Shown: positions 53,388-61,372 of the stretch, one piece after another
Numbering within the stretch: position 1 is the first letter of the stretch
Layout of the letters: each line of letters opens with the position of its first letter
The notes under the pieces: generated by a model
Told to the model about the DNA's origin: nothing
The model's database searches: none
What the model saw: only the letters and a program-made list of their open reading frames with translations
Program-made: the position numbers and the translations under genes
DNA from: Microbacterium sp. SORGH_AS_0888
GTDB lineage: Bacteria; Actinomycetota; Actinomycetes; Actinomycetales; Microbacteriaceae
Assembly (NCBI RefSeq): GCF_030818905.1
Contig: NZ_JAUTAZ010000001.1
Location: 2,542,001-2,606,000, forward strand
DNA length: 64,000 nucleotides
Reading direction: 5' to 3'

Positions 53388-54458
53388 TCAGGGTGCGAGC
53401 AGCTCGGTCGTGAGCCGGTAGCCGACCCCGCGCACGGTCTCGATGTACCGCGGGTTCGTGGGATTGTCGGCGAGCTTGCGGCGGAGGTTCGTCATGTGCG
53501 CCTCGACCGCCCGCTTGTCGGCCTCGCCGACGTAGTAGGACGTGACGTAGGACTCGCCGCGCAGCACGAGCGTGAGATCTGCCTTGCTGCGCACCCGGCG
53601 CTTCGACTCGAGCAGGGTCGCGAGCAGGTCGAACTCGGTGCGCGTGAGCTCGACCTCCTGGCCGGCGATGAGCACGATGCGCGTCTCCGGGTTCAGCTGC
53701 AGATCGCGGTGGGTCACCCAGTACCCGCCGCCGGGCACGGCCACCCGCGACCCCGACGGCACGGCGACCTCGGAGCCGGTGGATGCCGCGGGCACGATGA
53801 TCGGCGTCGCCTCGGCGGGAGCAGGGGCGACCGCGGGCTGCTGCGCCGGGTACGCCGGCTGCTGTGCCGGGTACCCCGGCTGCGGCGGCGCGTATCCGGG
53901 CGCGATCGCCGGGTACGTGGGCTGCGCCGGCGGATTCGGCATGGCCGGCTCGGCGGGGAAGTCACGGGGCGCGGGGAAGGCATCGCCGCCCGGCAGGGTC
54001 TCGCCGGGCTGCCGCGCGCCGGGGAACGAGGGTCCGACGGCGCCCTGCCTCGGCTGGGTGCCGTTGCCCGCCACGGGCCGCGGCCGGCGCAGGAGGGCCT
54101 CCACGCGAGCGCGGAACTCGCGGGGCCGGAACGGCTTGACGATGTACTCGTCGGCGCCCGCGCCGAGACCGAGCACCACGTCCGCCTCGTCGGCGAGCCC
54201 CGTCAGCATGATGATGAACGTGTTGCTCTTCTCGCGGATCCGGCGGGCGGCCTCGAAGCCGTCGATGCCGGGCATGTTGACGTCGAGCGTCGTGATCAGC
54301 GGCTGGTAGGCGAGGACGGCGCGCACCCCGTCGATGCCGTTGCCGACGGAGACGGTCGAGAAGCCCGCCGCCTCCAGCACCTCGACGAGGAGGTGCCGCA
54401 CGTCCGGGTCGTCCTCGACGATGACTGCTGTCTTCTGTGCCTCGGGAGCATCGGTCAT
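53388..54458 (-). CDS. OmpR/PhoB-type response regulator with an unusually long proline-rich linker
   Basis: 356 residues. Receiver domain 1-125 with acidic pair E15-D16, phosphoacceptor D59 and K108 (IVKPFRPREF). Residues about 126-245 are a low-complexity linker rich in Pro, Ala, Gly and Gln, with PGYPAQQPAYPAQQP repeats. The OmpR winged helix is about 250-352 (TEFDLLATLLESKRRVRSK through RYIETVRGVGYRL). Usual OmpR proteins have linkers of 5-20 residues and total ~230. No histidine kinase is adjacent, so it is an orphan here. It would regulate transcription when phosphorylated; targets are unknown. Confidence 0.9.
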   Translation of the reverse strand: MTDAPEAQKTAVIVEDDPDVRHLLVEVLEAAGFSTVSVGNGIDGVRAVLAYQPLITTLDVNMPGIDGFEAARRIREKSNTFIIMLTGLADEADVVLGLGAGADEYIVKPFRPREFRARVEALLRRPRPVAGNGTQPRQGAVGPSFPGARQPGETLPGGDAFPAPRDFPAEPAMPNPPAQPTYPAIAPGYAPPQPGYPAQQPAYPAQQPAVAPAPAEATPIIVPAASTGSEVAVPSGSRVAVPGGGYWVTHRDLQLNPETRIVLIAGQEVELTRTEFDLLATLLESKRRVRSKADLTLVLRGESYVTSYYVGEADKRAVEAHMTNLRRKLADNPTNPRYIETVRGVGYRLTTELLAP

Positions 54459-54573
54459 GTGATCAGGGCCTCGACTTCACGAGTACGTGTGCGGCGCAAC
54501 GTCCCCCACGGAGAGCGCGTGCCGCCATTGTTCCACATCGGGGGGAGGGGGTCGTCTTCTGCGTTCGCACGGC

Positions 54574-55599
54574 TCAGCCGATCGCGTTCCTGGTGAGCTC
54601 GACGGATGCGGGCGGCCACCAGTCTCCCGCGGCCGGGCCGCCGTTGCACTCGCCGTCGCTCTCGCCCGGAGGCTTGATCCACAGGTTGGTGTCGACGACG
54701 TCGTCGCCGAACGTGCCGCCGCGATCGCCCACGAGCCGGTCCGGCGGGTTGCACCAGACGCTCCCGTCGGGACCCGCGCCGTTGCGGGAGGTGTCGATGA
54801 GCGCATGGCCGCCGCCCAGGGCTCGCGCGACGTCATGCGCGTAGGCGAACTCATCGGCCGTCGAGTTGAAGTTCGAGACGTTGAGCGCGAAGCCGCGCAC
54901 CGTGTCGAGCACGCCGACCTTCTGGATGAGCGCCGCCATGTCGGATGCGGACCGCCAGTTCGAGTGGCCGCCGTCGAGGTAGATCCACGTGTCGATCCCC
55001 GAGAGCCGGCCGACGGCGTCGTGCAGCTGTGCCGCGCGCGCGTCGATGTTGCCGCACTCGGGGGCGAGGGCGAGGCTGTCGGGCTCGAGCACGACGATCT
55101 TGCGCACGTCCTTGATGCTCGACAGCGCCTGTCCGATCTGGGTCGTCCACGTCGTGTAGTCGGCGTCGTCGAGTCCGCCCGCCGAGTGCTCCGCGCTGCA
55201 GTCGCGCTCGGGCAGGCCGTAGACGACGACCGCGAGCGAGGCCTTCTGCTCGCGCGCCTCCTGCGCGAGGGTGAGCACGCGTCCGCCGACCTCGCCGATC
55301 GGATCGATCTCGGGGGTGAGCCAGTAGGCCGTGGGCTGGGCGGCCAGGTACTCGGCGGCCGTCTGCTCGGTGCCGGTCAGCGAGCCGGATGCGGCGGCCT
55401 TGGCCGCCTTGGACTCCGCGGGCGCGACGATCGTGGTCCCGACCCCGGGCGGCTGCGCGGAGATCAGCTGCAGCCCCGCGGTGACGAACCACCCGACCGT
55501 GCCGATGATGGTCACCACGACGACCATCGCCGCCGCGATCAGGACGATCGCGAGCCAGCGCGGAGTGCGCCGCCGGGGTCGCCGCGAGCGAGACATCAC
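54574..55599 (-). CDS. Membrane-anchored glycoside hydrolase family 6 enzyme (cellulase-like)
   Basis: 341 residues. One membrane helix (about 16-40) anchors a GH6 catalytic domain outside the cell. Active-site motifs are VVYGLPERDCSA with D133, VVLEPDSLA with the catalytic acid D174, YLDGGHSNW, DTSRNGAGP and LWIKPPGESDGEC. GH6 enzymes cut beta-1,4-glucan as endoglucanases or cellobiohydrolases. No carbohydrate-binding module is present and it is kept on the membrane, so a role on soluble or self-made glucans is possible. The GTG lies 6 nt after TAGAGT, suggesting leaderless translation; an ATG follows immediately. Confidence 0.9.
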   Translation of the reverse strand: MMSRSRRPRRRTPRWLAIVLIAAAMVVVVTIIGTVGWFVTAGLQLISAQPPGVGTTIVAPAESKAAKAAASGSLTGTEQTAAEYLAAQPTAYWLTPEIDPIGEVGGRVLTLAQEAREQKASLAVVVYGLPERDCSAEHSAGGLDDADYTTWTTQIGQALSSIKDVRKIVVLEPDSLALAPECGNIDARAAQLHDAVGRLSGIDTWIYLDGGHSNWRSASDMAALIQKVGVLDTVRGFALNVSNFNSTADEFAYAHDVARALGGGHALIDTSRNGAGPDGSVWCNPPDRLVGDRGGTFGDDVVDTNLWIKPPGESDGECNGGPAAGDWWPPASVELTRNAIG

Positions 55600-55702
55600 T
55601 TGAGGACTCTATCGCCGTCCGCGGGGGCGGGTTAACCTGCGTGGACCTGTCCGCCCGCGCCCCGCGCGCTAGCCTGGCAGGGAGCGACCTGAGGGGTGCA
55701 CC

Positions 55703-56533
55703 ATGGCAGACACGATCATCGTCGGAGTGACGGATGCGGCGGCCTCCCGCCGTGCGCTCGACTGGGCCGCGCGGCGTGCCCGTGATCTCGGGCGCCGGAT
55801 CGTCCTGTTCTCGGTCGTTGGCGGCGCCGTGGGCGCGGTCGGCGAGGACGACATCGTCGCGCAGGTCGTGGATGCGACCGCCGCCCGGCTCCAGGCGGTC
55901 GCCGCGGAGCTCGCGGCATCCGGTCTCGACGTCGCCGCCGAGGTCGCCAACGGCGACCCGGTCGCGCTCCTGGTGGCGGCGTCCTCGGACGCCGAGCTGC
56001 TCGTGATCGGCGGTGAGCCGCGCGGGCGTGGACACCGCGGCCAGCACGGTGCGCGGATCGCGGCGGGTGCGCACTGCCCGGTCGTCGTGGTGCCCGAGCC
56101 GGGGGATGCCCCTCGCCGGGGTGTCGTGGTCGGCGTCGACGGCTCCGAGACCTCGAGCGCGGCGATCGCGTTCGCCGCGACGGAGGCCGAGCGCCTCGGC
56201 GAGCCGCTCACGGTGCTCGCGGCCTGGCTGCCGGTGGCGGTGCCCGGCGACTTCGGGGTGTATCCGGATGTCTACCTCACCGACCTCGAGGGCATCACCC
56301 GTGCCGGTGCCGAACGCGTCGCCGCCGAGGTCACGGAACGGCACCCGGGCCTCGAGGTCCTGACGGACGTGAGCGAGGGAGACCCCGCGCAGGTCATCGG
56401 CGACAGCGCGGAGTCGGCGTCGCTGGTCGTGGTCGGCTCGCACGGTCGCAGCGGCTTCGCCCGGTTCCTCCTCGGATCCGTCAGCGAAGAGGTCGTCGCC
56501 CACCTCGCCGCGCCGACGGCGGTCGTTCGCTGA
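55703..56533 (+). CDS. Universal stress protein with two USP domains
   Basis: 276 residues made of two tandem USP domains (about 1-137 and 142-276). The first ends VVVVPEPGDAP and has GEPRGRGHRGQHGARIA. The second starts GVVVGVDGSETSSAAIAF and ends with the ATP-binding pattern VVGSHGRSGFARFLLGSVSEEV (G-2x-G-9x-G-S type). Such proteins help survival in starvation or hypoxia in actinobacteria. GAGGGGTGCACC precedes the ATG. It is the last clearly core gene before the accessory region. Confidence 0.92.
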   Translation: MADTIIVGVTDAAASRRALDWAARRARDLGRRIVLFSVVGGAVGAVGEDDIVAQVVDATAARLQAVAAELAASGLDVAAEVANGDPVALLVAASSDAELLVIGGEPRGRGHRGQHGARIAAGAHCPVVVVPEPGDAPRRGVVVGVDGSETSSAAIAFAATEAERLGEPLTVLAAWLPVAVPGDFGVYPDVYLTDLEGITRAGAERVAAEVTERHPGLEVLTDVSEGDPAQVIGDSAESASLVVVGSHGRSGFARFLLGSVSEEVVAHLAAPTAVVR

Positions 56534-57206
56534 TCCGACCCGTGCGGTCGTATCGCATCGCCTGACACGGGGAAGACATCCGCGCACGAGCGCCCGGAGG
56601 TCACGCAATGGCTTTCGAACCCGTCGCGGGAGACGAAGCGTCTTCTGGAGTGGGCCACGAAGCGGGACGGCGAGCGCGGGCGCTGATCTTCCCCCACTCA
56701 CTCCCGCTGCGTGAGTAACCGAGAACTTTGGAGGTGCCAGAGACGGTGAGTTGGCTGCCGGGATGAAATAAACGAGGACCCAGCGTGTGGAGGCGACAGG
56801 ACTGACTATGAGCAGTCCGCCCGCGAGGATACCAACTCATTGCTGGCGGGGAAGACGGAATCGACCAAGCCGATCGAAGCGGCCAAGAGTACGATGAGCC
56901 GGATATGTATACACGGCACGTCAATGCGGCAGAGCCGGACGATACGCTAAACGGCCGTCGAGCTGGTCTCCCTGTGGCCGTCGATCGATGTACCCGCTCA
57001 TATCCGTGAATTCTGGGCGATCGCGCATCCTGCTCTGACGAGCGGCTGAGCCCACCGATCATGCGGTGTCATAGCCGGCAGAGATCAGCAGACTGAGAAA
57101 CCGCGAAAAACACCGTCCGACGATACTGAACCGAGCCGTTCGGGTTTCCACCGCGCTGCGGTTGTGCAACGAACATTCGTGGAACCGGAAGCATCACACG
57201 CCGAGA
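56534..57206. other. Gene-poor stretch at the start of the accessory region
   Basis: No convincing gene is present in these 673 bp. Apart from the 70-bp duplicated coding fragment at its low end, the remainder (56.7-57.2 kb) has lower GC, frequent stops in all frames and no recognisable protein. It marks the change from conserved chromosome to accessory DNA. Confidence 0.5.
56595..56664 (+). repeat. 70-bp duplicated coding fragment, copy 1
   Basis: Matches 60571-60640 in 62 of 70 positions without gaps. In one forward frame both read TQWLSNPS-x-ETKRLLEW and reach a stop within about 10 codons, and three or four of the eight differences are silent in that frame. It therefore looks like the conserved C-terminal end of a real protein family present twice as remnants. 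The family was not recognised. Confidence 0.65.
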
Positions 57207-58395
57207 TCATTTCGGAGTATCACTGTGCATCGTCTGCGGGGTGCTTCGTTCGCGCTCCCAGAAACTGTATGCCCAGGTTGCCCCGCCTGTGAGCACCACG
57301 GCGGCAAACGTGGAGATGAGGAAGACCGTGCCGTATCCGTGTTCGGCCATAGGAGCGATCGTTGACGTCGCTAGTGCGGCGCCGGCAAACAGCGCGAAAA
57401 CGAAAAGCGAGACGGTTGTCGCGCGCGCTTGCGGCGCGACCTCAGTTGCCCATGTCTGTACAGCCGCGTGGAAGAAAGCATTGCTGAGTCCGATAAGTGC
57501 CGATGCGGCGGCGAGGGCGGGGGTCGCACCCGGTCGCCGCGAGCGCATATGCAAGCACGAGCGCTATGCCACCGAGGAACATGGTCCTCGTCCGCGGCCA
57601 GAGTTGTATGAGGCGCCTGTTGATCTGCGCGCCCACGATGATCGCAATGCCGTAGCTTGCGGTGAAGATGCCGGCGAGAGCGGGAGCGACGCCACCCGCG
57701 GTTATGGCCGGCGCGATGAAACTGAACACTCCGAGCAATACCGCACCGTCCAACACGCCGATGACGTAGAGAACGAGTGTCCACCGACTGAATGCGGCGC
57801 GCGATGCGGTCAGCGTGGCGCGCCGTGCAGACTCGTGGAGCGGTCGCACCGCCCACAACGTGAGGGCAAATCCGGCGGCGGCCACGGCGGGGACTACTCG
57901 CCAGCTCGCTAGGGAAGCGACGGCCGCTGCGAGAACAGTGGCGGCCGTTGTGCCGAGCGCGGTTGTTGTCTGCAACGCAGATACCTCCCGGCTGCGTTCT
58001 GGCCCTTCGCGAACTGTGTCACCAGTGATGGTCATGATCGTCGGGAACAATCCGCCCACGAAGATGCCCGCCAAGATACGCGCGGCGAACACCAAGGGCA
58101 TGGGGTCCAGCACCACGCTGAGGACGGATGCAACGAGGGATCCGCACAGGGCGAGGCGCAGAGCGAAGATCCGGCCGACCCGGTCGCCGAGTGCCCCCCA
58201 GAGAGGTTGCCCGAGCGCGTACGCGAAGCTGTAGCCAGCCAGGAGCGCTGCGGCCGTGGCGAGAGGCGCACCCTCCTGAGACGCGAAGACCACCATCATG
58301 GGCGCTGCCGAGAAGCGGTCGAAGAAGGAGAGAAATCCTATGGCGCGGTACATCCAGCGCGATGACGAGGAGGGCGTGCGGCGAGCAATGGTCAC
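57207..58395 (-). pseudogene. Major facilitator superfamily transporter, frameshifted
   Basis: Two overlapping frames together give one ~395-residue MFS protein. The first (GTG at 58395) has FLSFFDRFSAAPMMVVFASQ, the MFS signature GQPLWGALGDRVGRIFALRL, and continues to LVLAYALAATG. The rest, ATPALAAASALIGLSNAFFH and onward to the C-terminus at 57207, is in another frame, so one base was gained or lost near 57528. It resembles drug or sugar efflux permeases. It is divergent from a LysR gene, which presumably regulates it. Either a recent inactivation or a sequencing error. Confidence 0.8.
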
Positions 58396-58465
58396 CTGTC
58401 GAGTGTTCGAGATGGACAGAGATACGTCAAAGACATATTTGGCAAGATTCCGATAGCCTCTCGTT

Positions 58466-59374
58466 ATGGATATTCGTACGTTGTCCTACGTGATCGCGAT
58501 CGCAGAGAACGACTCGTTCACGGCGGCCGCCGAGGAGTGCGGTATCGCTCAGCCTTCGCTGAGCCGCAGCATCGCAGCGCTGGAGCGAGAGATCGGCGAA
58601 ACACTCTTCGTACGGGGACGCGGGGGTGCGGTCCCGACCGAGGCGGGGCTGACTCTTCTCCCCTATGCGCGGGCTGCTGTAGCAGCGATCGAACGCGCTC
58701 GCGAGGCGTTCTCGGATCGGGCTGGCCTTCTCACAGGAACGCTTCGTGTCGGCGCGGTGACAGGGCTCGTCGACACGGTGCTCCCCGCAGCCGTCGCCGA
58801 ACTCTCCCAGGACCATCCGAGTCTTGCTATCCAGCTGGTCGGCGGACCCGGAGCGGAGCTGGTCGAGGCCGTGCACGTCGGTTCTCTGGACGCGGCCGCG
58901 CTGGGTATGGGCGATACAACGCACCTGCCCGGCGGGCTCACGTCCCAGAACCTCCTCGCAGAGGAGGTCGTCACGGTGTCTCGCCCCGGCATCTTGCCAC
59001 CGGCCGCGACCACTCGCCTGGCTGATCTCAGCGCGCTCCCCATCGTGACTTACAGCACGCGGTCAGAGTTGGGACAACTCCTCGAATCCCGCCTCGGAGC
59101 GCTCATGCGCAATGCCTTGTGTCTCGCAGACGACCAGTCGTTACACATCGCTCTTGCTGCCGCCGGCGCCGGCGTCGCTATCACCGCGGGGTCGAGCACC
59201 GTCCGAGCGCAAGGCCCGCTTCTGGACGTTCGACCACTTGAGCCCGGGATCTCGTTCAGCAAGTGCTTCGTCTGGCGCGAGGACACACACGATAGTCCCG
59301 CCCTGGCCGCGCTGCGGCGGAACCTGGCGAAGCGCCTAGGAGGATCACCACGCCAACGTCCGGATCGCGGATAG
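58466..59374 (+). CDS. LysR family transcriptional regulator
   Basis: 302 residues. The N-terminal winged helix (SFTAAAEECGIAQPSLSRSI and LEREIGETLFVRGRGG) is followed by a LysR substrate-binding domain (GTLRVGAVTGLVDTVLPAAV). It is divergent from the MFS gene with 70 bp between, the usual arrangement for a LysR regulator and its target. The inducer is unknown. The downstream side abuts an IS5 remnant. Confidence 0.9.
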   Translation: MDIRTLSYVIAIAENDSFTAAAEECGIAQPSLSRSIAALEREIGETLFVRGRGGAVPTEAGLTLLPYARAAVAAIERAREAFSDRAGLLTGTLRVGAVTGLVDTVLPAAVAELSQDHPSLAIQLVGGPGAELVEAVHVGSLDAAALGMGDTTHLPGGLTSQNLLAEEVVTVSRPGILPPAATTRLADLSALPIVTYSTRSELGQLLESRLGALMRNALCLADDQSLHIALAAAGAGVAITAGSSTVRAQGPLLDVRPLEPGISFSKCFVWREDTHDSPALAALRRNLAKRLGGSPRQRPDRG

Positions 59375-59392
59375 CGTCGCACCGATCACAGC

Positions 59393-59638
59393 TCAAGCCC
59401 CTCCCCGCCCGACGTTGTGGCAGCGGTAGCGGATCCACTGCGCGTCACCGAAGTCGTTGGGTCGTCCCGGCTTTGTGCGGTGGTGGGCAATCTGGTCGTC
59501 ACGCTCCGGGACCGTCGCGGCGATCCCGCGCTCGCGCAGCCAGACTCGGCTCTCCTTCGACGGGTAGCCCTTGTCCACGAGCACCCGATCCGTCCTCGAC
59601 CGTGGCCTGCCTCTCGCGCCCGGGACGCTGATCTTGAG
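59393..59638 (-). pseudogene. IS5-family transposase fragment
   Basis: About 80 codons read ISVPGARGRPRSRTDRVLVD, KGYPSKESRVWLRERGIAAT and GRPNDFGDAQWIRYRCHNVG, the central region of IS5-group DDE transposases (GRPRTRPDRVLADKGYPS... and RYRxRNVVER in intact copies). Similarity breaks exactly after RNV-equivalent HNV. Both ends are missing and no inverted repeats are seen. It directly abuts the stop codon of a degenerate antitoxin gene. Confidence 0.8.
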
Positions 59639-59641
59639 GGA

Positions 59642-59947
59642 TCAGGCGGCCTGCGGCCGGCTATCGCCGGGGACGTACTCGATGGCGAGGTCTCCTCCGA
59701 CGGCCTCGAGGTACTTGCCGACCGTGCTGTTCCTCGCGCTGTCGAAATCGCCGTTCTCGATCTTCGAGACCTGGCGCTGACCAACGCCGATCCGCTGCGC
59801 GAGCTGCTCCTAAGTCAGTCCGAGCTGCTCGCGGAGTTCGCGCAGCCGGTACGCCCGCACCTCTCCGAGCATCCGCTCCTTGTGCGCGTCGACGCGCGCA
59901 CGGTTCACAGGACGCTTCTCGAGCAGCTGCTCCGGGGTAAGAGCCAT
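59642..59947 (-). pseudogene. HigA/XRE-type antitoxin gene with an internal TAG
   Basis: The frame starts MALTPEQLLEKRPVNRARVD and after 45 codons meets TAG (59810-59812) where relatives have glutamine (LGLTQEQLAQRIG). Beyond it the frame continues EQLAQRIGVGQRQVSKIENG (helix-turn-helix) and ends DLAIEYVPGDSRPQAA at the TGA. A single C-to-T change (CAG to TAG) explains it. Total about 100 codons, the usual HigA size. The region in front is degraded and no toxin can be named there. Nonsense in the antitoxin implies the toxin is dead or gone. Confidence 0.75.
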
Positions 59948-60525
59948 CGTGATCACTTCCCTTTCGCCTTGTCGCTCTTCACGGGTGAGCGCGTCGTCGA
60001 GGCGCGCCGGTTGGTTCGCGAAGAGGCGTCGAGGTCTTCCCGGATAGAGGTCTTCTCCTGCCCACCCGCCGGAAGATCTCGACGCCTGTGCGGACATCGA
60101 CGTGCTCAGCCACATACCCGCGCATGATGTCGGCGCCGTTCGAGAAGCGCAGCCGCTCCCACGAGATTCTGATCACGAGATCAGCTGGCGGCGCGTCGCT
60201 CAACGACGAGCAGCCCGGAGGACAGCCCGATGACATGTTCCCAGCGATGCCTGGGCAAGTTTCTGCGAGGTCTCGTGATCAAGATCAACGCACAGGCCGA
60301 AGCTGCGCGCACCGATCCCGGATCGCTCTCTCATCGCGGCCTGTCGCGCCTGTGGGTGGGACGACGATTGCGTCAACAACCGAACGCGGCATACCGTTTA
60401 CGCGTACTCATGCCGACCGAACAGCAGGACCGGAAAGACTTCTGGTCTTCGCACAATGAGGTTCACTTACGCCGCGCTGCGACGTCGATGTCGCCACGTC
60501 GAGCTTCCCGCCTCGCCCCTGAACG

Positions 60526-60563
60526 ACGGGCCCCGCCCGAACCTGGGTTCGGGCGGGGCCCGT
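60526..60563 (+). terminator. Strong GC hairpin with T-rich tail
   Basis: The arms ACGGGCCCCGCCCGAACC (60526-60543) and its exact reverse complement (60546-60563) form one of the most stable hairpins in the window, followed by CTTAG. It has the form of an intrinsic terminator, yet no intact gene precedes it, so it is probably a relic of a lost gene. Confidence 0.65.
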
Positions 60564-60570
60564 CTTAGAG

Positions 60571-60640
60571 CGGAGGCCACGCAATGGCTTTCGAACCCGT
60601 CGTGGGAGACGAAGCGGCTGTTGGAGTGGATCGCGAAGCG
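60571..60640 (+). repeat. 70-bp duplicated coding fragment, copy 2
   Basis: Direct copy of 56595-56664 with 62/70 identity, in the same orientation, 3.98 kb away. The conserved frame ends in a TAG at 60654-60656. The two copies bracket the MFS/LysR genes and the IS5 and antitoxin remnants. Confidence 0.65.
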
Positions 60641-61054
60641 TAGGACGCGCTCTTAGTCTGTTCACGCCCCGAGTGATGAGCTCCTGCGTCTCGATGAGAG
60701 TCGTGTAGTGCACACGGAGGAGTCGCCGACGTGGCTCCCAAGCCAAACGCTCAGTCGCGGCACCGCCAGTCGCAAGCCGCGCACATCATGCTTTTGATGA
60801 AGACGAAATGGACGCGGGCTTCTCGTCGGCCCTCCGCAAAGTTGGCGGAGAAGCCAAAGCGTCGAGTTTCGGCGCGACTCTTGCTGCACTGCGACAAATG
60901 CGCACCCAATGCAGGTCGGCCACATACCGCGGCGAAGCACACGACAGCCGACCCGTGCGGCTAGTCTCATCGAAGTAGCGTTTTAGCGAAGACTCCCAGA
61001 GACGGATGAACTATCGCGTGGTCGCAGAGCTGAGGGTGTTGGGGAAGATCGGTG

Positions 61055-61372
61055 ATGCAGTTGAGCTACGCAACGCCGCGGTTGCGGCAGCAGTTCCTCG
61101 ACCCGCGCGACGGGGACTGGCCCTCACCCGAACACCTCCTCGACATGCGACAACAGGTCGCTGACATGACAGCGGCAGACTCGCTCCTTGAGGTTCCGCT
61201 CGGCGTGCCCCCGCTGGCTAGCGTCAACGTAGCGGGATTTGAGATTGTTGCTGGCACTAATGTCGTTCTACGCTGCCGGGTTGATCATCACTCCTTTCGG
61301 GTCACCGCCGGGGGAAAACCCGCATGGTCACAGATCAACCGGCTCATGATCAACGGGTGGCAGGAGGCATGA
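61055..61372 (+). CDS. Small toxin-like protein (HigB/RelE-superfamily candidate)
   Basis: 105 residues starting MQLSYATPRLRQQFLDPRDG. The start, length and position in front of a HigA-type gene resemble HigB/RelE-like toxins, and the middle VPPLASVNVAGFEIVAGTNV fits a RelE-like beta sheet. Catalytic residues of an mRNA interferase cannot be pointed out, so the assignment rests mainly on context. GGGGAAG lies 8 nt before the ATG; a GTG one codon earlier is also possible. The stop overlaps the next start (ATGA), so the two are translationally coupled, as expected for a toxin-antitoxin pair. Confidence 0.5.
   Translation: MQLSYATPRLRQQFLDPRDGDWPSPEHLLDMRQQVADMTAADSLLEVPLGVPPLASVNVAGFEIVAGTNVVLRCRVDHHSFRVTAGGKPAWSQINRLMINGWQEA

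Larger units (their letters stand above)
59948..61051. other. Degenerate intergenic region
   Basis: No complete gene is seen in this 1.1 kb. A reverse-strand stretch around 60090-60200 (IRISWERLRFSNGADIMRGY) looks protein-like but is interrupted on both sides and was not recognised. A strong hairpin and the second copy of the 70-bp fragment lie at 60526-60640. The remainder, including short forward frames near 60.73-60.96 kb, has no ribosome-binding sites or family features. Confidence 0.5.

Noticed and set aside
59979..60236. An 85-codon reverse frame as the toxin partner of the broken HigA gene
   Set aside because: Only a short middle stretch looks protein-like, neither end fits a HigB/RelE protein, and the frame changes before the antitoxin start.
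60731..60964. A 77-codon forward frame
   Set aside because: Basic, low-complexity product, no ribosome-binding site or family features, in a degenerate region.
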